From: Acinetobacter sp. ANC 4558 | GTDB lineage: Bacteria > Pseudomonadota > Gammaproteobacteria > Pseudomonadales > Moraxellaceae | Reading direction: 5' to 3' | Length of the DNA: 64,000 nucleotides | Assembly: GCF_002135375.1 (NCBI RefSeq) | Contig: NZ_NEGH01000012.1 | Coordinates: 44,850-108,849 of the forward strand | The notes under the pieces: generated by a model | Told to the model about the DNA's origin: nothing | Databases searched by the model: none | Seen by the model: the letters and a program-made list of their open reading frames with translations, nothing else | Program-made: the position numbers and the translations under genes | Shown here: positions 20,061 to 29,182 of the stretch, in pieces | Numbering within the stretch: position 1 is the stretch's first letter | Layout: each line of letters begins with the position of its first letter

Positions 20061-20906
20061 TTATGCTTTCATTTTTCTAAAACGTTTATATCCCCATAAA
20101 TATTGTTCGGGGGAAAAATTAATCATTATTTCTAAATCATGATTTAAAGCAGTCACAGATGTTATTAAGTCTTTTGATAATATTTCATTTGATACTTGAT
20201 AAAAATGAAGATCAAAACCATCTAAATCTTGATTACGAAGACAATACATTCCAATGACAGAGCATTGTGTTTTTGCTGCTAGTTTTGATAATAAGGTTGG
20301 GGAAAGTACATTTTTTCCATAGAATGGGGCATAAATTCCACCAGATTCCTTAGGAACATGATCGGGTAAAATCGCAGAAAATCCACCAGATTTCAGATGT
20401 CTAAATAAAGCTCTCACCCCAGTATCATCTGTTGGAACAAGCGTCGCATTTAAACGATTTCTTGATTCGAGCATGAATTTATCTAAGCCTTTATTTTTGC
20501 TTGGCTTATACATAATGACAGGATTTGTATATTGATTGACCCAAGCATTCATAATTTCCCAATTCCCAAAATGTGGAACAATGGCAAGTGTTCCATTTGG
20601 ATTTTTTAGTGCATTAAAGAAAAGCTTAGACTGATGTACATGTTTAATTTGCTGAAGTGAAAAATCGATAGATGAACCCCAAACCTTAATAGATTCAGCA
20701 TAGGTCATACATTGATGTTGTAAATTTAATTTGAGCAGGTGCTCATGTTCTTCATTGCTCAGTATTGGATAAGCGATTTTTAAATTTTCAGATGTGGTTT
20801 TTTTAGCAGATGAATTACTGGTATATAAGAATCTTCCAACAGCTTTTGCGGAAGATTGAATGAAAATTAAAGGAAGCTTTGAGAATAATTTTAGAAAATA
20901 ATACAT
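20061..20906 (-). CDS. LpxL/HtrB-family acyltransferase
   Basis: Family of late lipid A acyltransferases and related lysophospholipid acyltransferases. The catalytic H-x4-E block is VPHFGNWEI (about residues 110-118), with an N-terminal membrane-anchoring segment (FLKLFSKLPLIFIQSSAK). Downstream conserved elements include MYKPSKN and GGIYAPFYGK. Its 281 aa is slightly short for LpxL (about 300). Placement beside the core locus fits a role in LOS, but assignment as LpxL, LpxM or another acyltransferase needs phylogeny. It probably forms an operon with the small gene upstream at 20929. Confidence 0.82.
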   Translation of the reverse strand: MYYFLKLFSKLPLIFIQSSAKAVGRFLYTSNSSAKKTTSENLKIAYPILSNEEHEHLLKLNLQHQCMTYAESIKVWGSSIDFSLQQIKHVHQSKLFFNALKNPNGTLAIVPHFGNWEIMNAWVNQYTNPVIMYKPSKNKGLDKFMLESRNRLNATLVPTDDTGVRALFRHLKSGGFSAILPDHVPKESGGIYAPFYGKNVLSPTLLSKLAAKTQCSVIGMYCLRNQDLDGFDLHFYQVSNEILSKDLITSVTALNHDLEIMINFSPEQYLWGYKRFRKMKA

Positions 20907-20928
20907 AAAATTTAATCGAATAATAAAA

Positions 20929-21159
20929 TTATTCTCTATGTGGGTTCCCTTTTAAAACCATATAGATCAGCCCGACAAAAATCATAAAGGCGCCTGCAAG
21001 ACTACTCACACAGAAGATCACTATACGATCATATGTAGTCAAATTAAATAGCTGGTTATCTAAAATATAACGCATGAACCCCCATTGAACGATAGCAAAT
21101 ACAATTAAAAGGATTGCACGACGACGTACTTCAGGACGCATGGCCATAAGAACACTCAC
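20929..21159 (-). CDS. Small two-helix membrane protein of unknown function
   Basis: A 76-aa protein with two predicted membrane helices (about residues 15-34 and 45-68) and a basic N-terminus (RPEVRRRA), giving a likely cytoplasmic N-terminus. No family is recognised. It lies between aspS and the acyltransferase on the same strand, 22 bases before the latter, so it may be cotranscribed with it. MAMRPEV (residue 5) is an alternative start. Confidence 0.6.
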   Translation of the reverse strand: MSVLMAMRPEVRRRAILLIVFAIVQWGFMRYILDNQLFNLTTYDRIVIFCVSSLAGAFMIFVGLIYMVLKGNPHRE

Positions 21160-21218
21160 AGCAAAGTAAAAAATATAGTTGTTATTATGCCATTGCTCAG
21201 TGGGATGTACAATCGAAT

Positions 21219-21248
21219 AAAAAGCCCTGCAAAATGCAAGGCTTTTAA
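21219..21248 (-). terminator. Terminator of aspS
   Basis: The arms AAAGCCcTGC and GCAaGGCTTT (one mismatch) lie at about 21221-21246, just after the aspS stop. A T-run follows on the minus strand. Confidence 0.7.
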
Positions 21249-21264
21249 ACGATAAATTTACGGA

Positions 21265-23049
21265 TTACTCTTGAGATTCAGCTTTTGGCTTTTCACGAAG
21301 GCGAATACCTAAATCACGAAGTTGTGTGGGTTCAACTGGCGCAGGTGCTTGAGTTAATGGGCATTCAGCTGTTTTAGTTTTCGGGAATGCAATGACATCA
21401 CGAATTGAAGATGAACCTGTCATTAACATCACCAGACGATCTAATCCAAATGCTAAACCACCATGAGGAGGGGCACCATATTTTAAAGCATTTAATAAGA
21501 AGCTAAATTTTTCCTCAGCTTCTTCTTCACCAATACCAAGTGCTTCAAAAATAGCTTTTTGCATTTCTAAGGTATAGATACGAAGTGAACCACCGCCAAT
21601 TTCAGTTCCATTTAGAACCATATCATAAGCAACAGATAAAGCTTGCCCAGGATTACTCTTCACTTCCTCAACACTCGACTTTGGAAGGGTAAATGGATGG
21701 TGAACTGACGTCCATTTTCCATCGTCAGTTTCTTCAAACATTGGGAAATCGACAACCCAAAGTGGCGCCCACTCACAAGTTGATAAATTCATATCATGAC
21801 CAATCTTGATACGTAATGCACCCATTGCATCATTTACAACTTTAGTTTTATCCGCACCAAAGAAAACGATATCGCCATTTTCAGCGCCAACACGCTTCAA
21901 TAGGTCAAGTACAATCGGTTCAATGAACTTAACAATTGGGGATTGAAGTCCTTCAATTCCTTTTTCGAGTTCGTTGACTTTAATATATGCTAGACCTTTT
22001 GCACCATAGATACCCACAAATTTTGTGTATTCATCAATTGCACTACGCGGTAATGAGCCAGCACCCGGTACACGTAACGCAACAATACGTCCTTTAGGAT
22101 CTTTAGCTGGGCCTGCAAAAACCTTAAATTCAACGTCTTGCATTAAATCTGCAACGTCAATAAGTTTCAGTGGAATACGTAAGTCAGGCTTATCAGAGGC
22201 ATAATCACGTATTGCATCTGCATAGGTCATGCGTTGGAATTTGTCGAATTTTACATTAAGAAGTTCATCGAACATCTTAACCGTCATACCTTCCATCAAA
22301 TCCATAATTTCATCATCATTTAAGAATGATGTTTCAATGTCGATTTGTGTGAATTCTGGTTGGCGATCGGCACGTAAGTCTTCGTCACGGAAACATTTTG
22401 CAATTTGGTAATAACGATCAACACCACCCACCATCAGTAATTGTTTAAACAATTGAGGTGATTGTGGAAGTGCATAGAAACTACCATTTGAAACACGACT
22501 TGGTACTAAATAATCACGCGCACCTTCAGGCGTTGCACGTGTTAAAATTGGTGTTTCAACATCTAAGAAACCATGATCATCTAAATAGTTACGAATTAAA
22601 GTTGTGACTTTAGAACGGAAACGTAAACGATCGATCATTTCAGGGCGACGAATGTCTAAGAAACGGTACTTTAAACGTACTTCTTCTGAAATATTGGTAT
22701 TTTCGTCATTTAATGGAAATGGTGGCGTTTCTGAAGTTGCAAGGACTTCAATTTCTTTCGCTAAAACTTCAATTTGACCGCTGATCATATTGGCATTTTC
22801 AGTGCCTGCATAGCGACGGCGTACACGCCCTGTAATTTTTAATACAAATTCAGAACGAGATTTGTCTGCTGTTGCAAATGCTTCTGGAGTATCTGGATCG
22901 ATAACTACTTGCACGAGACCATCGCGATCGCGCATATCTAAAAAAATAACACCACCATGGTCACGGCGACGATGCACCCAACCACATAAGGTAACAGTTT
23001 GATCAATTTGAGTTTCGGTTAAAGAACCACAGTAATGAGTTCGCATCAT
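21265..23049 (-). CDS. aspS: Aspartyl-tRNA synthetase
   Basis: Charges tRNA-Asp in translation. An N-terminal OB-fold ([23 protein letters not shown]) precedes the class II core with motif 2 [19 protein letters not shown] and motif 3 [14 protein letters not shown]. The open frame begins at 23103, but the family start [12 protein letters not shown] corresponds to 23049 (or 23046), giving 594 aa against about 590 in E. coli. The longer frame would add 18 unrelated residues. aspS is the right-hand marker of the OC locus in A. baumannii. Confidence 0.97.
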   Translation of the reverse strand: MMRTHYCGSLTETQIDQTVTLCGWVHRRRDHGGVIFLDMRDRDGLVQVVIDPDTPEAFATADKSRSEFVLKITGRVRRRYAGTENANMISGQIEVLAKEIEVLATSETPPFPLNDENTNISEEVRLKYRFLDIRRPEMIDRLRFRSKVTTLIRNYLDDHGFLDVETPILTRATPEGARDYLVPSRVSNGSFYALPQSPQLFKQLLMVGGVDRYYQIAKCFRDEDLRADRQPEFTQIDIETSFLNDDEIMDLMEGMTVKMFDELLNVKFDKFQRMTYADAIRDYASDKPDLRIPLKLIDVADLMQDVEFKVFAGPAKDPKGRIVALRVPGAGSLPRSAIDEYTKFVGIYGAKGLAYIKVNELEKGIEGLQSPIVKFIEPIVLDLLKRVGAENGDIVFFGADKTKVVNDAMGALRIKIGHDMNLSTCEWAPLWVVDFPMFEETDDGKWTSVHHPFTLPKSSVEEVKSNPGQALSVAYDMVLNGTEIGGGSLRIYTLEMQKAIFEALGIGEEEAEEKFSFLLNALKYGAPPHGGLAFGLDRLVMLMTGSSSIRDVIAFPKTKTAECPLTQAPAPVEPTQLRDLGIRLREKPKAESQE

Positions 23050-23239
23050 GGCGTAAAAAATCCAACTATATGGGGTATGGAAGCGAATGCGTAAACAGCG
23101 CACCGCTTAATAGTAAATATAGGATTATGCCTCTTTGAGAGTTTTGTCACAAGAACTAGATGAAAAAACTAAAATGAAATAAGAATAAAAGATAAAAAAT
23201 ATGAAATAACTTGATTGTTATACGGTTTAATCGAATGAA

Positions 23240-23407
23240 ATGAACAAAAAAGAAATGATGATAAGCAATTTATTTTTAAGTTTAAGTATGTACATTTTAG
23301 CTTTTAATGAGCGTCCAAGTGAAATAAACAAGAACGTAAGTGTATTGATTAGGTTGAAACAGCCAAAGATTTATGATTTTAAAAACGCCATCATCAAACA
23401 GTCATAA
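23240..23407 (+). other. Possible 55-codon reading frame, probably not a gene
   Basis: An ATG-started frame of 55 codons lies in the gap between aspS and the zinc receptor. The start lacks a Shine-Dalgarno site and the product matches no family I recognise. Apart from this frame and the Zur box with promoter at 23492-23527, the stretch 23050-23556 shows nothing clear. Confidence 0.15.
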
Positions 23408-23491
23408 CCCTATGCGAAAGTATCAAAGTTGTATGCATAGATCATTCAAATCTGTTGAGTTTTGTAGAGAATTTGGAGATTTAGAAAAGTA

Positions 23492-23527
23492 TTGCATTTA
23501 AAATGTAATGTTATATTATATCATTTA
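23492..23527 (+). promoter_or_regulatory. Zur-box operator overlapping the promoter of the zinc receptor
   Basis: Bases 23505-23527 match the enterobacterial Zur consensus (GAAATGTTATAnTATAACATTTC) at 19 of 22 defined positions, with core TGTTATA-T-TATATCA at 23509-23523. A -35-like TTGCAT (23492-23497) and a -10-like TATTAT (23514-23519) with 16-base spacing place the operator over the -10. Zinc-bound Zur would therefore block transcription of the receptor gene that starts at 23557. Confidence 0.75.
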
Positions 23528-23556
23528 TTGAAAATGGACCCTTTTGAGCGACTCAG

Positions 23557-25641
23557 ATGTACTTCAACAAAAACTTAATCACGATGGCTATTTTTTCGAT
23601 GGCATCGCAGGCAATACTCGCAAATGAATCTTCTCAAGTACAACAATTAGAAACGATTCAATTGCAAGCTCATCCGTTGGTACAGACGGCAGCAGATTTT
23701 TCTGTATCAGATCATGTTGTTGATCAAAGAACCTTATCGGAAGGTGCAACTACAATTGGGGATGCATTAGCAGGTGAGTTAGGGGTATATTCTAACCAGT
23801 TTGGTGCAGGATCTAGTCGCCCTGTGATTCGAGGGCAAGATGGGCCACGTGTCAAAGTATTGCAACATGCTTCTGAAACAGCCGATGTTTCTGCATTGTC
23901 TCCAGATCATGCAGTGACTGTAGATCCGATATTGGCGAAACAGGTAGAAATTATTCGTGGTCCATCGACATTACTGTATGCGGCAGGAACAGTCGGTGGT
24001 TTAGTCAATGTGACGGATAATAAAATTCCAACTGCAATACCCGAGAAAGGGTATGAGGGTAAGGTTGGCGTACGGTATAACACGGGAAGCGATGAAAAAT
24101 TAGCAACTGGCGGGGCAACAGTGGCTTTAGGTCAGCAATTTGCCTTGCGAGTAGAAGGTTCAAAGCATGATGCAAATAACTATATTGTGCCATCTTATGC
24201 AAAAGAACATGATGGACATGTAGATTACGAAAGACGTGTTCCAGATACCTTTTCTAAAGGTGAAACATTTAGCATAGGTGGTTCATGGATTCATGACCGT
24301 GGTTTTGTTGGTATGGCCTATACCAATCGACATGATAAATATGGTTTACCAGGTCATAGCCATGAATATGAATCATGCCATCCACATGGGAATAGCCTTC
24401 ATTGTGGAGGTCATGATGATCACGATCACGATCACGATCACGATCACGACCACGACCACGACCACGATCACGACCATGATCATGAGGCTGGTCCATGGGT
24501 AGATTTAAAATCTAAACGCTATGAAGTACGTACGGAATTACAAGACCCATTGGCGGGTTTTAGTAAGCTACGTGCCCATGCAAGTTATACCGATTATAAA
24601 CATGATGAAATTGATGATGGTGTTGCTGCAACAACGTTCAAAAGTAAAGGTTATGACACGCGTTTAGAGTTGGTCCATCATGTACTTGCTGGATGGGAAG
24701 GTGTTGTTGGAACTCAGTATAATCAACAAAAATTAGATATTACTGGAACGGAATCCTTATTTAATCCAACCAATAGCAAAAAATGGAGTTTATTTGCTTT
24801 AGAGCATAAACAAATTGGTGATTTTCATGTTGAATTGAGTGCACGAGCGGATCAGCAAAAAATTAAGATTGATTCAAAACAAAAAGATAACAATGCACAT
24901 GCTTTTTCAGGTTCAGGCGCTGTAAATTGGGAATTTGCACCGCATTATAAATTATCGTTGGTTGGTTCACATCAACAACGTTTACCACTTGCACAAGAGT
25001 TGTATGCAAATGGCGTGCATTTAGCGACCAATACTTATGAGCGTGGAAATCAAAATTTAGATGTAGAAAAGTCAAATAATTTAGAGCTTGGGTTTCATTA
25101 TGAGCATGATAAATTAGATTACCATGTCCATCTGTACCATAACTGGTATGAAAACTATATTTATGCAGCAACGACAGCACAATTTGAAAATTTCCGTTTA
25201 GTTGATTATACCCAAGATAAAGCGAAATTTTATGGTGCTGAAGCACAAGCAGCGTATCAACTTACAGAGGATTATAAAGTCAGTATTTTTGGTGATATGG
25301 TTCGCGGTAAAATTGATGGAAGTAACGCGCCTCGAGTTCCTGCAGGTCGTTTAGGAACTAAAGTTGATGCAGATTTTGGTGATCAATGGTCAGGTTCAGC
25401 CGAGTATTATCATGCATTTAAGCAAGACAGAATTAGTACATTTGAACAAGATACGCCAAGTTACAATATGGTCAATCTAGGTTTAGCATATAAAGCGCAA
25501 TATAATAAAACAACGGATTATCGTATTTATTTCAAAGCAAACAATCTGTTAGATCAAAAGGTCTATCAGCATGCTTCATTTTTAGCGACGATTCCTCAGG
25601 TTGGACGTAACTTTACGATGGGTGTTGAATTTAATTTCTAA
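23557..25641 (+). CDS. znuD: TonB-dependent zinc receptor, ZnuD family
   Basis: Outer-membrane receptor for zinc uptake. A signal peptide (cleavage near ILA-NES) precedes the plug domain with RPVIRGQDGPRVKVLQ and ILAKQVEIIRGPSTLLYA, then a 22-strand-type barrel ending in phenylalanine (GVEFNF), as outer-membrane proteins do. An external loop around residues 280-310 contains CHPHGN, HCGGH and about eleven Asp-His repeats, the metal-capturing loop known in ZnuD. The DNA of this loop is a GATCAC/GACCAC hexamer array (24418-24483). A Zur box lies just upstream. The 694 aa fits the family. Confidence 0.92.
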   Translation: MYFNKNLITMAIFSMASQAILANESSQVQQLETIQLQAHPLVQTAADFSVSDHVVDQRTLSEGATTIGDALAGELGVYSNQFGAGSSRPVIRGQDGPRVKVLQHASETADVSALSPDHAVTVDPILAKQVEIIRGPSTLLYAAGTVGGLVNVTDNKIPTAIPEKGYEGKVGVRYNTGSDEKLATGGATVALGQQFALRVEGSKHDANNYIVPSYAKEHDGHVDYERRVPDTFSKGETFSIGGSWIHDRGFVGMAYTNRHDKYGLPGHSHEYESCHPHGNSLHCGGHDDHDHDHDHDHDHDHDHDHDHDHEAGPWVDLKSKRYEVRTELQDPLAGFSKLRAHASYTDYKHDEIDDGVAATTFKSKGYDTRLELVHHVLAGWEGVVGTQYNQQKLDITGTESLFNPTNSKKWSLFALEHKQIGDFHVELSARADQQKIKIDSKQKDNNAHAFSGSGAVNWEFAPHYKLSLVGSHQQRLPLAQELYANGVHLATNTYERGNQNLDVEKSNNLELGFHYEHDKLDYHVHLYHNWYENYIYAATTAQFENFRLVDYTQDKAKFYGAEAQAAYQLTEDYKVSIFGDMVRGKIDGSNAPRVPAGRLGTKVDADFGDQWSGSAEYYHAFKQDRISTFEQDTPSYNMVNLGLAYKAQYNKTTDYRIYFKANNLLDQKVYQHASFLATIPQVGRNFTMGVEFNF
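24418..24483 (+). repeat. Hexamer tandem repeat encoding Asp-His repeats
   Basis: About eleven GA(T/C)CA(C/T) units in tandem, in frame with the zinc receptor. Copy number changes would lengthen or shorten the His-rich loop without shifting the frame. The last units have diverged (GACCAT, GATCAT). Confidence 0.9.
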
Positions 25642-25738
25642 ACATGAAAAAAGTAATTTTTTAGCTAATTTATATAAAATAGCTTGAAAATTCAGAGAAT
25701 AGAACCTAGCCTGAATAGATTGGGTTAGGTTTTTTCTT

Positions 25739-27202
25739 ATGCGTATTTTTAAAAAAATTTATGAAAAATTAGGTTGGTCTCCCCGCCGTTATTTACTTAT
25801 TTTTGTTGGAGTGGTTGCTGTTACATATGTTTCATCAGCGATCTACCACATTTATAAGCCTTTGCCAGAAGGTTTAAATTATACGGGAAAACTACGTCAT
25901 GCTGATGTGCAGTTTTTATCGGATCAAACCTATATTGATGGGCAAGGTAAGCAGCAGCTAGATCAACATATATTTAAACAAATTTTAAAATTGATCGATG
26001 AAGCGCAAAGCACAATTGTACTTGATCTATTTTTATTTAATGCAGAAACAGGAAATTCAAAGCAATCTCATCAGCCTTTAACGCAAGAATTGGTGAAAGC
26101 GTTAATTGCAAAGAAAGTTCAAAATCCTCATCTTGAGATTCGATTCATTACCGATCCAATTAATTCTGTTTATGGCGGTATTGCACCTGAACAATATCGT
26201 AAATTACGTCTTGCTGGTATAGATGTGATTGAAACAGATTTAGTTCCATTACGTGCATCTAATCCAATTTGGTCAGGATTTTGGTATATCTGCTGTCAAA
26301 GTTTAGGAAATAATAGTGAAAAAGGTTGGTTACCTAATCCCGTTGGAGACGGAAAAGTCACGGTAAGAAGCTATTTAAATTTACTTAATTTTAAAGCGAA
26401 TCATCGTAAAACAGTTGTAGTGGATACGGTAGATGGATGGAAGACATTAGTCTCTTCAATGAATCCTCATGATGGAAGCTCAAGACATTCTAATGCTGCG
26501 CTTTTTGTGAATGGAAATACAGCCGTTGATGTGCTTCGATCAGAGCAAGTAGTTGCTCAAATGTCGAAAGGTGATGTTTCTAATATTATTATTGCGGAAT
26601 ATGAAGCTGAAAAAACTTTGCCTCAAGTTCAGGTTTTAACTGAAAAAGCTATTTTCGATGCAGTACTGCATTTAATTGAGTCAGCAAAAGCAAAAGAGCA
26701 TATTGATTTGGCAATGTTTTATTTATCTGAACGTCAAATTGTGAAAGGTTTAATTGCAGCAAAAGAGCGTGGTGTCGATGTTCGTGTTCTCTTAGATCCA
26801 AATAAAGAAGCGTTTGGTATAGAAAAAAATGGGATTCCTAATCGTGCTGTGGCGGCAGAGTTGCATCAGGCAGGTGTAAATGTACGTTGGTGTAATACTC
26901 AAGGTGAGCAATGTCATAGTAAAATGATTATTAAATATAATGCCAATCAAGCAGAATTAATTTTAGGTTCAGCAAATTTTACCACTCGAAATTTAAAAAA
27001 TTATAATTTAGAAACTGATTTACGTGTGGTTGGTCAAGCGCAAGCTCCTGTATTTAAAGATGCTCAAGCATACTTTAATACAGCATGGTCTAATCTTAAT
27101 GGTCGTAAAATGAGTGTTGACTATCAGCAATATGCAGATGAATCTAAACTTAAATATTGGACTTATCGTTTTATGGAATGGACGGGTTTATCAACCTTTT
27201 AA
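25739..27202 (+). CDS. Phospholipase D-like / cardiolipin synthase-like membrane-anchored protein
   Basis: A 487-aa protein with an N-terminal membrane segment (about residues 18-36) and two PLD domains. The first HKD motif is intact (NHRKTVVVD, followed by SSMNPHDGSS, about residue 220). The second is incomplete: CHSKMIIKY keeps His and Lys but has Tyr where the motif Asp is expected, followed by LILGSANFTTRN. Members of the superfamily make cardiolipin, transfer phosphatidyl groups or cleave phosphodiesters; which applies here is not clear. GGTTAGG precedes the ATG. A terminator follows. Confidence 0.8.
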   Translation: MRIFKKIYEKLGWSPRRYLLIFVGVVAVTYVSSAIYHIYKPLPEGLNYTGKLRHADVQFLSDQTYIDGQGKQQLDQHIFKQILKLIDEAQSTIVLDLFLFNAETGNSKQSHQPLTQELVKALIAKKVQNPHLEIRFITDPINSVYGGIAPEQYRKLRLAGIDVIETDLVPLRASNPIWSGFWYICCQSLGNNSEKGWLPNPVGDGKVTVRSYLNLLNFKANHRKTVVVDTVDGWKTLVSSMNPHDGSSRHSNAALFVNGNTAVDVLRSEQVVAQMSKGDVSNIIIAEYEAEKTLPQVQVLTEKAIFDAVLHLIESAKAKEHIDLAMFYLSERQIVKGLIAAKERGVDVRVLLDPNKEAFGIEKNGIPNRAVAAELHQAGVNVRWCNTQGEQCHSKMIIKYNANQAELILGSANFTTRNLKNYNLETDLRVVGQAQAPVFKDAQAYFNTAWSNLNGRKMSVDYQQYADESKLKYWTYRFMEWTGLSTF

Positions 27203-27215
27203 TGGTTGATTGAGA

Positions 27216-27238
27216 AAAAAGCGCAATAAGCGCTTTTT
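27216..27238. terminator. Bidirectional terminator after the PLD gene
   Basis: AAAAAGCGC at 27216-27224 and GCGCTTTTT at 27230-27238 with loop AATAA, between two converging genes. Confidence 0.85.
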
Positions 27239-27247
27239 CTTTTATGC

Positions 27248-27700
27248 CTAAGATTCAGGGTTTGGAGGAATAATTTGATCTAAATCTTGGTCAGTCATTG
27301 TGTTAAGTTCAGCAATTTCGGTTTTAATTTTCCATTTAGATTCATCTTCTATTGGCTGAGGTAGTCGAGCTTCAAGCCAGTCACAGACCACATCTGGTGT
27401 GAAATCAGCATGGTTACACTGAATGACCCATGATAAAAATGTTTTTGCATCACCATTCATATAGGGCGGAGGAGAAACAGGTAAAAATTGTGTAGGTAAA
27501 CGTTCATTTTTAGAAATATAATTGAGCACATGACCGAACTCTTGTACTGTTTGCCAAGCAAGAGGGTGTTCAATATTAATTTGAAATTTAAACCACCAAG
27601 CATGTTGTCCATCTGTACCATAAGCGTCTATATAGTTCTTTTGAATACTGGGCACTTTAGAAAGAAAATTATATAAACGCTCAAAGCTAAGATCTGACAC
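27248..27700 (-). CDS. Hypothetical protein, 150 aa
   Basis: Soluble, acidic protein without a signal peptide or recognised family. Aromatic-rich segments (HAWWFKFQINIEHPLAW) and an SPPPYMNGDAKTFLSWVIQ stretch suggest a folded domain. The C-terminus is acidic and ends in PPNPES. It is monocistronic, facing the PLD gene across a terminator. Normal codon use supports a real gene. Confidence 0.6.
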   Translation of the reverse strand: MSDLSFERLYNFLSKVPSIQKNYIDAYGTDGQHAWWFKFQINIEHPLAWQTVQEFGHVLNYISKNERLPTQFLPVSPPPYMNGDAKTFLSWVIQCNHADFTPDVVCDWLEARLPQPIEDESKWKIKTEIAELNTMTDQDLDQIIPPNPES

Positions 27701-27843
27701 GGCATGGCATCCAATGATAAAGAAATCTAGTTTAACATATAGATTTAAAAGCCAAGAGCACTTATCTTTATTAGCTCAATAGAATGATAGAATAAAAGCA
27801 GTATTATTTTTAAACTGACCAATAGAATAAAAAGAGTCAATTC

Positions 27844-28266
27844 ATGAAAAAATATATGATCTTTTTCCATTATCTTGTTTTCATCATGTTAACGATACAT
27901 GATGTTTATGCAAAAGATTTAGCTTGGAGTAAGGGTATAGATTCTGGGCAGACTGTAGCCCTATACCCAATGGTGAGCCAAACAGGTCAAGTGATTCAAC
28001 CTCTATTGCATCGAGCTTCTAAGCAACCTCCGACTCATGTATTACATTCACCGAGTCTTCATATTTATGTTCAAGCACCGAGATATATGACATCGACCCA
28101 AAATACGTATACTTGGGTCAATGGCGATCCTGCTACTGCTAAAATTGAAACATCATCTTATGACATAATTACACAATGGAAGGAGCTCGGATTACCAGCT
28201 CCACCAAAAGGCATGTTTTGGATCTTTGAAAACGGACGATATATGTTAGTTGCTAAACGCCAATGA
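27844..28266 (+). CDS. Secreted small protein, possibly RcnB-like
   Basis: A 140-aa protein with a signal peptide (hydrophobic residues 5-20, cleavage near VYA-KD). The C-terminal part, ITQWKELGLPAPPKGMFW and then a final YMLVAK, resembles the end of RcnB-family periplasmic proteins linked to nickel and cobalt homeostasis (LPxPPxGxxW). This similarity is weak and by eye only; the metal role is not supported by neighbours. AAGAG lies 8 bases before the ATG. Confidence 0.5.
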   Translation: MKKYMIFFHYLVFIMLTIHDVYAKDLAWSKGIDSGQTVALYPMVSQTGQVIQPLLHRASKQPPTHVLHSPSLHIYVQAPRYMTSTQNTYTWVNGDPATAKIETSSYDIITQWKELGLPAPPKGMFWIFENGRYMLVAKRQ

Positions 28267-28271
28267 ACAAT

Positions 28272-28769
28272 TTATGCCAGCTCATCATCTTCAGGGCGTG
28301 GTGTTTTACCATGTTCCAGTGGTTTATCTTGAGATTTTTCTCGGATTACAGAAGGGAAGTGCCAAGAGGCAAACCGAACCACTAAAATTGCACATGCTAA
28401 AATTAAAATAGATCCTGTAATAATGACTAAGCCCATTTCCGCTTTATGATTGTGTTGAATATCTGAAATAAGTAATCGAGTTAGTGCGGTAATTGCTATA
28501 TAAATGAGAAATCGGACAGGCATGTGGTTGGTTTTAAAATAAATACCAACCATTGCGCCCAATTCTAAATAAATAAAAAGTAGTAAAATATCATCAATGG
28601 TGGCGGTTTGTTTGATGTAAATAATGTCAAAAATGGTATGTCCAGCAGACCAAATAATCATACAACCAATCACAAAGAGTGCCAAATAATGGAAACCTTC
28701 AACAGCAAGATTTCCCAAAGAATCCAGGGGCTTTTCCAATTTATTGAATCTTGAAGTATGATTTTTCAT
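28272..28769 (-). CDS. PsiE-family inner-membrane protein
   Basis: A 165-aa protein with four predicted membrane helices (about residues 27-47, 59-77, 83-100 and 112-133) and the family block LLLFIYLELGAMVGIYFKTNHMPVRFLIYIAITALTRLLI. This matches phosphate-starvation-inducible PsiE proteins, whose function is unknown. The tail is hydrophilic and acidic. It converges with the previous gene, separated by only 5 bases. No Pho box is evident upstream. Confidence 0.75.
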   Translation of the reverse strand: MKNHTSRFNKLEKPLDSLGNLAVEGFHYLALFVIGCMIIWSAGHTIFDIIYIKQTATIDDILLLFIYLELGAMVGIYFKTNHMPVRFLIYIAITALTRLLISDIQHNHKAEMGLVIITGSILILACAILVVRFASWHFPSVIREKSQDKPLEHGKTPRPEDDELA

Positions 28770-28930
28770 TGCTGTATTCTCGAATATTGCATGTTGTTAT
28801 TAAATATGATGCAAATTTCATGCACGTTAAAATCATGCGATATAAAGAGAAGAAAAAGATATTTAGCGATTAGATATTTTTTATGCTAATTTGAAAGTGA
28901 CGGATTAAACTTAAAATAGGAAAAATAAAA

Positions 28931-29140
28931 ATGTTAGATAAAGTTCAGCAGCAAATTAATGCATTGCAAACTGGTAAGAAATTGATTTTAGGTGCTGGAA
29001 TAGAAATTCATACCATGCAAAGTATTGTTGACCTATGTCAGCAGTTAGAATCAAACGGTGTAATTCGAATTATAAATAAGCATCAAGAAAGTAAAACGGG
29101 GCAGAAATTAATAGATTCATTGCTAATTGAAAAATCTTAA
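28931..29140 (+). CDS. Small hypothetical protein, 69 aa
   Basis: Short soluble protein with a good ribosome binding site (AGGA about 8 bases before the ATG), its own downstream terminator and normal codon use. The sequence (KLILGAGIEIHTMQSIVDLCQQLESNGVIRII) suggests a small alpha/beta fold or winged-helix-like module. No family is recognised. Confidence 0.55.
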   Translation: MLDKVQQQINALQTGKKLILGAGIEIHTMQSIVDLCQQLESNGVIRIINKHQESKTGQKLIDSLLIEKS

Positions 29141-29143
29141 AAA

Positions 29144-29170
29144 AAATGCCTGATTATTCAGGCATTTTTT
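29144..29170. terminator. Bidirectional terminator
   Basis: TGCCTGA at 29147-29153 and TCAGGCA at 29158-29164, with A-run and T-run flanks. It is shared by the 69-aa gene and the converging acyl-CoA dehydrogenase. Confidence 0.85.
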
Positions 29171-29182
29171 TTAGAAATTTGG

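Noticed and set aside
23050..23103. 18-residue N-terminal extension of aspS
   Set aside because: Aspartyl-tRNA synthetases begin at the M-R-T-H-Y segment. The extension has no family similarity.
23240..23407. 55-codon frame before znuD as a gene
   Set aside because: No ribosome binding site and no recognised family. It is kept only as a low-confidence note.
24269..24502. Frames rich in Thr-Ile or Arg-Asp repeats over the His-Asp region, and a possible CRISPR-like array
   Set aside because: They are alternative readings of the hexamer repeat in znuD. Units are 6 bases with no spacers, so this is not a CRISPR array.
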